Assembly: GCF_900119145.1 (NCBI RefSeq)
Contig: NZ_FPIY01000001.1
Span: forward strand, 1,240,001-1,304,000
Source of the DNA: Cellulophaga fucicola
Lineage (GTDB): Bacteria > Bacteroidota > Bacteroidia > Flavobacteriales > Flavobacteriaceae
Direction: 5' to 3'
DNA length: 64,000 nucleotides
Program-made: the position numbers and the translations under genes
Shown: positions 51,810-61,308 of the stretch, piece after piece
How the letters are laid out: each line of letters opens with the position of its first letter
How positions within the stretch are numbered: the first letter of the stretch is position 1
The notes under the pieces: generated by a model
What the model was told of the DNA's origin: nothing
Databases searched by the model: none
Seen by the model: the letters and a program-made list of their open reading frames with translations, nothing else

Positions 51810-52228
51810 ATACTAAGCTAAAAAGTATATTGCTAATTGATGATGACGATGCAACTAATTTTTTGCATAAAATGGTAATTAACAAACTTAATTGCACAGA
51901 GGAAATTGTAATTAAAACAAACGGAGAAGAAGGTATAAACTATCTAAAAACAGAAATAGACGGTAAATACCCACAGCCTAATCTAATTTTACTAGACATT
52001 AATATGCCTATTATGAATGGATGGGAGTTTCTACAAGAATACAAAAAACTTCATGAAAACCAAATGGCTGAAACTGTTGTTGTAATGCTTACTACGTCTC
52101 TTAATCCAGATGATAAAGAAAGAGCACTAGGCTTAACAGTAATTAATGATTTTAAAAGTAAACCTTTAACTCCTGTTGGGTTAAAAGATATTTTAGATAA
52201 TTTTTTTCTGTTTTCTGATGAAAGCTAG
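51806..52228 (+). CDS. Stand-alone response regulator (Rcp1-like receiver)
   Basis: 140 residues, a single receiver domain. The acidic pocket is LLIDDDDATNFL, the phosphorylated Asp is in LILLDINMPIMNGWEF, the conserved Thr in VVMLTTSLNPDD, and the Lys in FKSKPLT. There is no output domain, as in Rcp1 partners of phytochrome kinases; it probably acts by protein contact. Translationally coupled to the kinase. No terminator lies between it and the next gene. Confidence 0.93.
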   Translation: MNTKLKSILLIDDDDATNFLHKMVINKLNCTEEIVIKTNGEEGINYLKTEIDGKYPQPNLILLDINMPIMNGWEFLQEYKKLHENQMAETVVVMLTTSLNPDDKERALGLTVINDFKSKPLTPVGLKDILDNFFLFSDES

Positions 52229-52256
52229 CTGTTAAAATTAAAGTACCTTTATCGCT

Positions 52257-53045
52257 ATGCAAATTTCTTTTACAGATCAAATGGGTAGACAGGTAGTGTG
52301 CCCAAAAAGACCATTACGTATTATATCTCTAGTTCCGTCACAAACAGAACTCTTAGTAGACTTAGGACTAGAAGAGTACATTGTAGGCGTTACAAAATTC
52401 TGTATACACCCCAAACACTTACGTATGTCTAAAAAGGTAGTTGGCGGTACAAAAAAAATCTCCTTAGCTAAAATTGAAGCTATAAAACCAGATATTATAT
52501 TATGCAATAAGGAAGAAAATACAAAGGAAATTGTAGAAAGCTTAGAAAAATTATACCCTGTACACGTATCAGACATTAATGATTTAGAAGACTCACTAGA
52601 ATTAATAATGCAATACGGTACTATTTTTAATAAATTATTTAGTGCTACTAAAATTGTTAGCACCATACGAAACGAAGCAAATTCTTTTAAAGATTTTATA
52701 AAAGATAAGCATACTAAAAAAGTAGCATACCTAATCTGGAAAGATCCATATATGGCTGCAGGCCAAGGAACTTTTATAAACCACATGCTAACCTTAAATA
52801 AATATGAAAATGTTTTTAAGAGTGATTTAAGATACCCAGAAGCAACTTTAGAAGAGATTAAAGAACTTAATCCCGATCTTTTATTGTTATCATCAGAACC
52901 GTTTCCTTTTAAGAGAGAACATATAGGTGAGATTAAAAAAATAATGCCATCTACAACTATTGAGTTGGTAGATGGCGAATACTTTTCTTGGTATGGCAGC
53001 AGATTATTAGATGCCTTTATTTATTTTAAATCTCTACATTACTAA
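52257..53045 (+). CDS. BtuF-like helical-backbone metal receptor, no export signal
   Basis: 262 residues. It has the class III periplasmic-binding-protein fold: RIISLVPSQTELLVDLGLEE, VVGGTKKISLAKIEAIKPD, DIILCNKEENTKEI in the first lobe, and VAYLIWKDPYMAAGQGTF and LNPDLLLLSSEPFPF in the second. Family members bind vitamin B12, haem or siderophores. The N-terminus MQISFTDQMGRQVVCPKRP begins straight in the fold with no signal peptide, so it should remain cytoplasmic. No transporter genes are nearby. Its ligand is unknown. It ends back to back with the next gene. Confidence 0.88.
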   Translation: MQISFTDQMGRQVVCPKRPLRIISLVPSQTELLVDLGLEEYIVGVTKFCIHPKHLRMSKKVVGGTKKISLAKIEAIKPDIILCNKEENTKEIVESLEKLYPVHVSDINDLEDSLELIMQYGTIFNKLFSATKIVSTIRNEANSFKDFIKDKHTKKVAYLIWKDPYMAAGQGTFINHMLTLNKYENVFKSDLRYPEATLEEIKELNPDLLLLSSEPFPFKREHIGEIKKIMPSTTIELVDGEYFSWYGSRLLDAFIYFKSLHY

Positions 53046-53987
53046 TTATAAGTTTAATGCAGCATTTTTAGCAAGTTCAAACTCAGCTATTATTTCTTTT
53101 ACTATTGCCGCAGCAGGCATTATTTTATGAATTATAGCAGCGACTTGACCTATCTCTAGTTCCCCATCTACCATATCACCCTCAAACATACCACGTTTAG
53201 CTCTTGCTCTTCCTAAAAGAGTTTTTAAATCTTCTGGAGTTGCACAATCTTTATAGGCTTGTTGCACATCATCAAAAAACTTATTTTTTAACAAACGTAC
53301 AGGCGCAAGTTCTTTAAGAGTTAGTTGTGTATCGCCTTCTTGAGCCGCCACTACCCTTTCTTTAAATAACTGATGAGAAGATGCCTCTTCACTAGCAACA
53401 AAACGACTACCAATTTGTACACCATCTGCACCTAAAATCATTGCTGCTAACATTGCCTTACCAGTTGCAATTCCGCCAGCTGCTATTAAAGGAATTTTTA
53501 ATTGCTCTTTAACTGCTGGTATTAACGTTAAAGTTGTAGTCTCATCTCTACCATTATGTCCGCCTGCCTCAAAACCTTCTGCAACAACAGCATCTACACC
53601 CGCTGCTTCAGATTTTAATGCAAACTTTAAACTACTAACAACATGTACTACAGTAATTCCTTTTTCTTTTAAAAAGCTTGTCCACGTTTTTGGATTACCC
53701 GCAGAGGTAAATACTATTTTTACGCCTAGCTCTACAATTATATTCATAATCTCCTCTACGTTAGGGTACAGCATTGGTACATTAACAGCAAAAGGTTTAG
53801 ATGTAGCTTCTTTACATTTAACAATATGCTCTCTTAAAACATCAGGATACATAGACCCTGCACCAATTATTCCTAATCCGCCTGCATTAGATACTGCAGA
53901 AGCCAATTTCCAACCACTAGTCCAAATCATTCCGGCTTGTATAATTGGATATTCTATTTTAAATAATGATGTTATTCTATTTTGCAT
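53046..53987 (-). CDS. Nitronate monooxygenase / FabK-like flavoprotein
   Basis: 313 residues, an FMN TIM-barrel of the 2-nitropropane dioxygenase family. Motifs: YPIIQAGMIWTSGWKLASAVSNAGGLGIIGAG at the N-terminus (only partly quoted here), the FMN/catalytic loop VAEGFEAGGHNG with its His, IPLIAAGGIATGKAM and GADGVQIGSRFVASEEA. It could detoxify alkyl nitronates or act as an FabK-type enoyl-ACP reductase; the length and GGHNG fit both groups. Convergent with the BtuF-like gene, with the two stops adjacent. Confidence 0.85.
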   Translation of the reverse strand: MQNRITSLFKIEYPIIQAGMIWTSGWKLASAVSNAGGLGIIGAGSMYPDVLREHIVKCKEATSKPFAVNVPMLYPNVEEIMNIIVELGVKIVFTSAGNPKTWTSFLKEKGITVVHVVSSLKFALKSEAAGVDAVVAEGFEAGGHNGRDETTTLTLIPAVKEQLKIPLIAAGGIATGKAMLAAMILGADGVQIGSRFVASEEASSHQLFKERVVAAQEGDTQLTLKELAPVRLLKNKFFDDVQQAYKDCATPEDLKTLLGRARAKRGMFEGDMVDGELEIGQVAAIIHKIMPAAAIVKEIIAEFELAKNAALNL

Positions 53988-54017
53988 ATTTTAATTTTAT
54001 CAAACTTAAAAAAATTA

Positions 54018-55208
54018 TTAAGATATAACTCCAGAGCCTATTAACTCATCCTCTATATACCAAGCAACAAATTGCCCTTCGGTCATAGCAGATTGCTCTT
54101 CTTCAAAATCTACATACAAACCAGCATTAACCTTATATAAAGTTGCTTTTTGCAATGCTTGTCTGTAACGTATACGCGCCATAACCTGCATTGTACCATC
54201 GACCTCTAAAGCCATATCTGTACGCACCCAATGTAGTTCCTCATTAGACACAAAAAGTGCTCTACGGTATAACCCTGGATGATCTTTTCCTTGACCAGTA
54301 TAAATTACATTATCGTTTACATCTGTTTCTATTACAAATAATGGTTCTTTTGTACCACCAACTGCCAATCCTTTACGCTGTCCTTTAGTAAAATAATGTG
54401 CTCCTTGATGTTCACCAACAACTTTACCATCTTCTAGATTGTAAATAGGCTTAGTAGCATAATAAGCTAGCTCTGCCTCTTTATTTTTAAATTCTGGCAA
54501 TGTAGTATTGTATTGTTCTAATACAGATGGAACTTCTACAATAACACCTGTTTTAGGTTTTAATTTTTGTTGAAGAAAATCTGGCAAACGAACTTTACCG
54601 ATAAAGCAAAGACCTTGAGAATCTTTTTTATCAGCCGTAATTAAATCGTTCTCCGCAGCTATTTTACGTACTTCTGGTTTCGTTAAATCTCCTATTGGAA
54701 ATAACGTTTTAGACAATTGCTCTTGTGATAATTGACACAAGAAATAAGATTGATCCTTATTATCATCCTTACCTGCTAATAACTGGTGTATTTCTGTACC
54801 CTCTTTATTTACAAAAGATGTTTTTCTACAATAGTGTCCTGTAGCAACATAATCTGCTCCTAGTTGCAATGCTATCTTTAAAAAAACATCGAACTTAATT
54901 TCTCTATTACAAAGTACATCTGGGTTTGGTGTTCTACCCTTTTCGTACTCGTTAAACATATAGTCTACTATACGTTCTTTATATTCTACACTTAAATCTA
55001 CTGTCTGAAAAGGAATTCCCAGTTTTTCTGCTACTATTAATGCATCATTACTATCCTCTAACCAAGGACACTCATTAGAAATTGTTACAGTATCATCATG
55101 CCAGTTTTTCATAAACAAGCCAATAACCTCATAACCTTGCTCTTTTAAAAGATAGGCTGTAACGCTAGAATCTACTCCACCTGAAAGTCCTACTACTACT
55201 TTTTTCAT
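54018..55208 (-). CDS. mnmA: tRNA-specific 2-thiouridylase
   Basis: It thiolates U34 of tRNA-Lys, -Glu and -Gln. 396 residues from [16 protein letters not shown]. The PP-loop is SGGVDSS (9-15). The two active cysteines are in [12 protein letters not shown] (about 103) and [10 protein letters not shown] (about 200). The C-terminal beta-barrel is intact ([16 protein letters not shown]). The start seven codons upstream is less likely. A TATTTTTG box lies 18 nt upstream. It follows the nitronate gene in opposite order on the same strand with a 30-bp gap, so both may be in one transcript. Confidence 0.97.
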   Translation of the reverse strand: MKKVVVGLSGGVDSSVTAYLLKEQGYEVIGLFMKNWHDDTVTISNECPWLEDSNDALIVAEKLGIPFQTVDLSVEYKERIVDYMFNEYEKGRTPNPDVLCNREIKFDVFLKIALQLGADYVATGHYCRKTSFVNKEGTEIHQLLAGKDDNKDQSYFLCQLSQEQLSKTLFPIGDLTKPEVRKIAAENDLITADKKDSQGLCFIGKVRLPDFLQQKLKPKTGVIVEVPSVLEQYNTTLPEFKNKEAELAYYATKPIYNLEDGKVVGEHQGAHYFTKGQRKGLAVGGTKEPLFVIETDVNDNVIYTGQGKDHPGLYRRALFVSNEELHWVRTDMALEVDGTMQVMARIRYRQALQKATLYKVNAGLYVDFEEEQSAMTEGQFVAWYIEDELIGSGVIS

Positions 55209-55226
55209 TTTTATTAATCTGAATTG

Positions 55227-55234
55227 CAAAAATA
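55227..55234 (-). promoter_or_regulatory. -7 box (TATTTTTG) of mnmA
   Basis: Matches TAnnTTTG on the minus strand, 18 nt before the start. Confidence 0.4.
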
Positions 55235-55436
55235 CAAAAAACTAAAATGTCTTGTATTTCTATTACTATGCATAAATCTTTAATTTATGATACAAATTTA
55301 TGCTGTTTATCGATGTTTTATATCGATTAAAATCTACTCCAAAACTTAGTCGGATGTTTAACAACAAAATGACTCTAATTAACATACAAAAAAGAGGCTT
55401 TGACAACTAAACTTTTTTAGATCCTCTAATAGGTTG
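55235..55436. other. Non-coding palindrome-rich stretch upstream of candidate RNA
   Basis: No coding frame seen. It holds CATAAAT 55271-55277 with inverted copies ATTTATG at 55283-55289 and 55296-55302, and two close copies of ATCGAT. It lies between mnmA and the candidate small RNA. It may hold control sites for that RNA, or may be spacer. Confidence 0.3.
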
Positions 55437-55511
55437 CATCTTTGGAGTCCCAAATGTAACTAAGCTTAACCTACTTAGTGCTTAAAGCTCCTAGAAATAG
55501 GGGCTTTTTTT
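55437..55511 (+). ncRNA. Candidate small RNA between mnmA and yidC
   Basis: A rightward transcription unit is implied between two leftward genes. CATCTTTG (55437-55444) is one base from the TAnnTTTG -7 consensus. It is followed by a hairpin ACTAAG/CTTAGT (55459-55464 and 55474-55479, 9-nt loop) and a strong intrinsic terminator: stem AAAGCTCCT/AGGGGCTTT (55484-55492, 55499-55507) with seven Ts. A TTTGG/CCAAA hairpin lies at 55441-55454. The expected RNA is about 60 nt. No coding frame is visible. There is no rightward gene for this terminator to serve, which is the main argument for an RNA. Confidence 0.45.
55484..55511 (+). terminator. Rightward terminator of the candidate small RNA
   Basis: Nine-pair stem (one G-U) with a 6-nt loop followed by T-run on the plus strand only. 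Confidence 0.8.
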
Positions 55512-55530
55512 ATTTAAAAATACTTGTAAA

Positions 55531-55564
55531 AAAAATCCTGCTTCAGTTATGAAGCAGGATTTTT
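55531..55564 (-). terminator. yidC terminator
   Basis: Perfect stem AAAAATCCTGCTTC/GAAGCAGGATTTTT with a 6-nt loop, 20 bp past the yidC stop. Confidence 0.93.
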
Positions 55565-55584
55565 ATATATAAATTAAAAGAATA

Positions 55585-57432
55585 TTACTTATTCTTTTTT
55601 TGTTCCTCTGCTTGCTCCATCATTTCACGCATCTTCTTCTGAAACTTATTTTCTTTTTTAGGTTTCTTTTTATTCTCCTGAATTTTAGCGTGTATCTTAT
55701 CTTCATCTATAATAAACTTCTTAATTGCCAACATAATAAATATTGTAATTAAGTTAGATACAAAGTAATACAAACTAAGTCCACTTGCGTAACTATTAAA
55801 GAATACTAACATCATTAATGGAGATAGATAAAGTATAAATTTCATATTAGGCATACCTGGTTGTTGCTGCATATTCTGTCCAGATGTCATCATCATATAA
55901 AAGAAAATGGCAATAGATGCTAATATTGGAAACAAACTTACGTGATCTCCGTACAATGGAATATGGAATGGTAATTCCGCTATAATATCATAAGAAGATA
56001 AATCGTCTGCCCATAAAAACGGCTTTTGGCGCAATGCAAAAGATGTTGGGAAAAACATAAACAAAGCATAAAATACTGGCAACTGCACTAAAGCTGGCAA
56101 ACAACCACTCATAGGACTGGCGCCTGCTTTGTTATACAGCTTCATCGTTTCTTGCTGCTTTTTCATTGCATTGTCTTTATACTTTTCTCCTATTTCTGCA
56201 ATTTCAGGTTTTAACACCTTCATTTTTGCTTGGGATAAGTAAGACTTATATGTTACTGGCGACATTAATAAACGTACCATTATTGTCATTACTATAATTG
56301 CTATACCATAAGGTAAAAAGCCACTTAAAAATGTATATGCTGGTGTAAATACGTATCTGTTAATAAAACCAAAGATACCCCAACCGTAAGGTATAGAATC
56401 TTCTAAACCAAGATCTTCGTATTTAGAAAGTTCTTGTATATCTGTTGGCCCGTAATACAAGTTCATATTATACGCAAGTTCACCTCCTTTTGCTTCTAAA
56501 GGCAAGATTGCAGTATTCTCTTTAGTATACTTTGTTTCTGGAGTATCGTCTTCAACTAAATTCTTAGAACTTAATTTAGCAGTTTTAAAGTGTGTATCTG
56601 ATGCTAAAATTGAGCTAAAAAAATGTTGTCTGTATGATAACCATTTTATGTCTACTTCTTCATCTTCTTCATCATCGCTACCTTCTGACAATTTACTAAT
56701 ATCACCATCGTCATGATTATACGTTAAACGTGTATACCTATTTTCATAAGTAACACTTTTACTGTGACGAATTCCCTTCTGTTTCCATTCTAATGTAATT
56801 GGAGCAGATGAATTTATAACACCATTTAAACCTTGAGAACGTATATTAAAATCTAATAAATATTCATCTGGCTTAATTTCGTATCTATATTCTAAAAAGT
56901 CTGTGCTAGACACTTTAGCTTTCATAGAAAGAATAGTGTTCTTTCCGTTTTTAGAAATTGTTGGTTCAAAAAATAACTCCTTAGTATCTAAAACTCTGTT
57001 GTCTGATGTAGTAAATGTTATTCCAAAACTAGAATTATTATCTTTTACTAAATAAAGAGGAAGAGAGTCATAGGTAACAAAGTTTTTCATCTTTGCCTCT
57101 ACTATTTGTCCTCCTTTATTATCTACCTTTAAGAAAAGAACGTTATTTTCTAAAACCGTAGTACCTTCTTTAGATGGCGTATAACCAAAAGCTCCTATTT
57201 TACTTTTATAGTTAGCTACTTCTGTAGAATCGTTTAAATTTAAAACTGGAGTTTGTGCAACTGCAGGTTCTTCCTTTTCTGTTGTAGCAGATGCTTCAAC
57301 TTTGTCTTGTTCCTTTTTCTGTGCTTCTAACTCTTCTGCAGTTGGTTGCGTGGTGTTAAACCACACAACAAATAAACCAAAAATCAGTAAAAAACCAATA
57401 AGGGTTTTAGGGTCAAATTTCTTTTCTTCCAT
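55585..57432 (-). CDS. yidC: Membrane protein insertase YidC
   Basis: It inserts and folds inner-membrane proteins alone or with SecYEG. 615 residues. An N-terminal helix (KTLIGFLLIFGLFVVWFN) is followed by a large periplasmic beta-domain (~30-350) with an acidic stretch (SEGSDDEEDEEVDIKW). Five C-terminal helices carry the core: YGIAIIVMTIMVRLLMSPVTYKSYLSQAKMK with the groove Arg, ASPMSGCLPALVQLPVFYALF, and FFNSYASGLSLYYFVSNL. The C-terminus is basic (KKPKKENKFQKKMREMMEQ), suited to ribosome contact. Promoter at 57503-57535. Confidence 0.97.
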   Translation of the reverse strand: MEEKKFDPKTLIGFLLIFGLFVVWFNTTQPTAEELEAQKKEQDKVEASATTEKEEPAVAQTPVLNLNDSTEVANYKSKIGAFGYTPSKEGTTVLENNVLFLKVDNKGGQIVEAKMKNFVTYDSLPLYLVKDNNSSFGITFTTSDNRVLDTKELFFEPTISKNGKNTILSMKAKVSSTDFLEYRYEIKPDEYLLDFNIRSQGLNGVINSSAPITLEWKQKGIRHSKSVTYENRYTRLTYNHDDGDISKLSEGSDDEEDEEVDIKWLSYRQHFFSSILASDTHFKTAKLSSKNLVEDDTPETKYTKENTAILPLEAKGGELAYNMNLYYGPTDIQELSKYEDLGLEDSIPYGWGIFGFINRYVFTPAYTFLSGFLPYGIAIIVMTIMVRLLMSPVTYKSYLSQAKMKVLKPEIAEIGEKYKDNAMKKQQETMKLYNKAGASPMSGCLPALVQLPVFYALFMFFPTSFALRQKPFLWADDLSSYDIIAELPFHIPLYGDHVSLFPILASIAIFFYMMMTSGQNMQQQPGMPNMKFILYLSPLMMLVFFNSYASGLSLYYFVSNLITIFIMLAIKKFIIDEDKIHAKIQENKKKPKKENKFQKKMREMMEQAEEQKKNK

Positions 57433-57502
57433 TCTAATATGTCAAAGATTTTATAGTATATAACTACAAATCTAATTTGTGTTAATAATAAATTACAGTT
57501 TG

Positions 57503-57535
57503 CAAATATATGCCCAAATGTACATTCTATGCCAA
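57503..57535 (-). promoter_or_regulatory. Promoter of yidC
   Basis: -7 box TATATTTG (57503-57510) and -33 TTG (57533-57535) on the minus strand with 22-nt spacing, a little longer than optimal. Confidence 0.55.
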
Positions 57536-57547
57536 ACTGACACTCTT

Positions 57548-59176
<1,629 letters not shown>

Positions 59177-59199
59177 TTAGGTTGTTTTCTTAACGCAAG

Positions 59200-59207
59200 C
59201 AAAAATA
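59200..59207 (-). promoter_or_regulatory. -7 box (TATTTTTG) of pyrG
   Basis: Matches TAnnTTTG, 29 nt before the start. The nearest TTG upstream is only 14 nt away. Confidence 0.4.
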
Positions 59208-59231
59208 GCAAATTGCTATAACAAAAGAGGA

Positions 59232-59465
59232 CTATTCTTTAGGAAAATCTTTCTGAATTTTTAGAATGATATCTTCTAATCCATTTATTTTAATTTCAAG
59301 CATAGATTTTAACAAATTACCTAGTTTACCCTCAGGAAATCCCTTTTGATTAAACCAAATTAAATACCGTTCTGGTAAGTGTACTAAGTACCAGCCTTTA
59401 TACTTACCAAACGGCATTCTATAATGAGCCAATTCTATTAATTTTTTATTGTCGTTTTTTAACAT
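59232..59465 (-). CDS. DUF3820 protein
   Basis: 77 residues from MLKNDNKKLIEL (an ATG five codons upstream is an alternative). Motifs AHYRMPFGKYKGWYLVHLPERYLIWFNQKGFP define DUF3820 (quoted only in part here: MPFGKYKG and LPERYLIWF). The family is cytoplasmic and sometimes linked to nucleic-acid enzymes, but the function is not known. It lies 61 bp upstream of pyrG on the same strand. Confidence 0.82.
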   Translation of the reverse strand: MLKNDNKKLIELAHYRMPFGKYKGWYLVHLPERYLIWFNQKGFPEGKLGNLLKSMLEIKINGLEDIILKIQKDFPKE

Positions 59466-59586
59466 AGTATAAAAGTCCAAAATCGTTTTTTATTCGTAAA
59501 TCCTAAAGAAATCAACAACATACACTTTAAACTCAGTAAAAAAGAAGATATATTTACTGCAAAAAACACTTTTAACCAACTACACT

Positions 59587-60687
59587 ATGAAAAAGGTAAT
59601 TAGCCTATTTGTTTTTTTATTACTATTAAATTCTTGCAACAAAGATAGTCAAGAACTTTTTAACTTAATAGAACAAAGCGAAAATACAGATACAGATAAT
59701 ACAGATTTAGACACTGATGAAGATGGCATTAGTGATGATGATGAAAATAATGATGGTACCGACCCTTTAAAAGCAGATACGGATAATGATGGTGTTGATG
59801 ATGGTGATGAAAAAAAAGATGGCACAAACCCTCTAAAAGCTGATACTGATGACGACAACATTGATGATGGAACAGAAAAGAGTGATGGGACAGACCCATT
59901 AAATCCTGATTCTGACGATGACAACGTTAATGATGGAGTAGAAAAAAATGATGGAACAGACCCTTTAAATGTTGATTCTGATGATGATGGCTTGAATGAC
60001 GGACAAGAAAAGACTAATGAAACTGACCCTTTAGAAGAAGACACAGATGGTGATGGTGTTTTAGATGGAACTGAATTAACAGACAATACAGACCCAACAG
60101 AAAATTGTTCGTTCTTATTAAATAGTCAAACCGTAACTACATCTAATGAATGGAATATTTTAGATTGTGATAATGACGGTATTAATAATATCACTGAAGT
60201 AAACACAGGAACAGACCCATTAGTTGTAAACGAGGAAATTGTAAAATCTCCTATTCTTGGTACATGGTCACTAGTTAGCGCAACTATAGATAATGGAACT
60301 GCCAGCACAGTAGTAAACAACCAAACATATCCATTAGAATACACAGCAAGTTCTGAAAACGAAAGCTCTACAGCAACATTTACAGAAGATCCTAACAAAA
60401 TTTTAAGCACAGGAGAATATACTACAGTTATACAGTTTAACTTTCTAGGAAAAGATTACACGGAAACAATAACATCTGAAAGTCCGCTTACTTCTGGTGA
60501 TTGGAATATTAATAACAATACACTAGAACTTAATGCAAATGAAATTGTAGATGGCAACTACACAATAATAAGTTTAACAGAAACTAGTTTAGTGCTACAA
60601 ACTGAAGTAAACAGAATAATACAAACAGGAGGTGTAGATTTAGACACCAAAGGCACTTTGGTAATTACAATGATAAAGGAACAGTAA
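59587..60687 (+). CDS. TSP3-repeat lipoprotein with lipocalin-like C-terminal domain
   Basis: 366 residues. Lipoprotein signal FVFLLLLNSC, lipidated Cys about residue 18. Residues ~42-173 are six tandem 22-residue repeats of the thrombospondin type 3 pattern, DxDxDGxxDGxExxxGTDPLxx. A seventh copy (DCDNDGINNITEVNTGTDPL) follows after a ~20-residue insert. Each repeat is a calcium site. The last ~150 residues (LGTWSLVSATIDNGTAS ... SGDWNINNNTLEL) look like a lipocalin-like/DUF5004 beta-barrel. Surface-exposed or periplasmic. Probably calcium-stabilised stalk plus binding head; the ligand is unknown. Confidence 0.9.
   Translation: MKKVISLFVFLLLLNSCNKDSQELFNLIEQSENTDTDNTDLDTDEDGISDDDENNDGTDPLKADTDNDGVDDGDEKKDGTNPLKADTDDDNIDDGTEKSDGTDPLNPDSDDDNVNDGVEKNDGTDPLNVDSDDDGLNDGQEKTNETDPLEEDTDGDGVLDGTELTDNTDPTENCSFLLNSQTVTTSNEWNILDCDNDGINNITEVNTGTDPLVVNEEIVKSPILGTWSLVSATIDNGTASTVVNNQTYPLEYTASSENESSTATFTEDPNKILSTGEYTTVIQFNFLGKDYTETITSESPLTSGDWNINNNTLELNANEIVDGNYTIISLTETSLVLQTEVNRIIQTGGVDLDTKGTLVITMIKEQ
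59710..60105 (+). repeat. Six tandem 66-bp repeats (TSP3 coding)
   Basis: 396 bp, exactly six 66-bp units in frame, each encoding 22 residues with the DxDxDG calcium loop and GTDPL end. Copies differ mainly at synonymous and linker positions. Copy number may vary between strains by slippage. Confidence 0.9.
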
Positions 60688-60710
60688 TTATTCCCTATAC
60701 TTAATAACAC

Positions 60711-60749
60711 AAAAAAAGAGTGACACATAATTATGTGTCACTCTTTTTT
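60711..60749. terminator. Bidirectional terminator
   Basis: Perfect palindromic stem AGAGTGACACATAA/TTATGTGTCACTCT flanked by A-run and T-run, between the convergent TSP3 and DUF922 genes. Confidence 0.93.
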
Positions 60750-60765
60750 GTTAATAGAGTTGCCC

Positions 60766-61302
60766 CTATTTTTTCTTAATTAAATCAGCAGCTATTTTCT
60801 TATTCCAAAAGAGCTGTTTTTCTATGTCTCTAGAGTAGTTTGTTTCTTTATCATATAAATCTTGATAAGCCTCTAGATCTTTATTTATTTTAGCATAAAT
60901 ATCTTTAACTTCTTTTCTTGTATTAGGAGATGGGCTTAGAGTACTCAATTTCAATCTCATTTTTCGAGCAAAGAGTTCTGCTATATCAAAATGCAATTGT
61001 TCATGACTCAATGTAATATCTGTACATAAGTCTTTCTTATACCAAGATTTATAAGGATAAAAAAAAGCACCAATTTCAAAAGTGAAACTGGCGCTATTAT
61101 TTTTAAAACTTGTTGTGTATTTATAATTAATACCACTAGCAGTAATTGCTGCCACTCTATTACTTACTGGCGCTTTTTCTTTAAAGTTAGACCAAGTTAA
61201 TTTTACTCCTGGTTTCCATAAAATAGTTTCCTCTGTTTGCGCTTGTACATTTTTACATATCACTAAAACAAGTAAAAAACATATTTTCCTAAAGAAAAGC
61301 AT
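60766..61302 (-). CDS. DUF922 predicted zinc metallopeptidase
   Basis: 178 residues with a signal peptide (FFRKICFLLVLVICKNVQAQ). The catalytic motif HEQLHFDIAE lies at 100-109: H100, E101 and H104 give a HExxH zinc site, with E109 a candidate third ligand. Flanking SNFKEKAPVSNRVAAITASG fits DUF922. Probably periplasmic; no substrate is known. It starts 6 bp after the LysM-PBP1 gene, so it is the last gene of the guaA-LysM-DUF922 transcript. Confidence 0.87.
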   Translation of the reverse strand: MLFFRKICFLLVLVICKNVQAQTEETILWKPGVKLTWSNFKEKAPVSNRVAAITASGINYKYTTSFKNNSASFTFEIGAFFYPYKSWYKKDLCTDITLSHEQLHFDIAELFARKMRLKLSTLSPSPNTRKEVKDIYAKINKDLEAYQDLYDKETNYSRDIEKQLFWNKKIAADLIKKK

Positions 61303-61308
61303 AAAACA

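Noticed and set aside
52277-52786. 169-codon frame opposite the BtuF-like gene
   Set aside because: Antisense to a conserved protein, no start context, no homology pattern.
59649-60086. Serine-rich open frame opposite the TSP3 repeats
   Set aside because: It mirrors the repeat DNA (SSSVSxFKGSVPS pattern) and reflects the 66-bp periodicity, not a gene.
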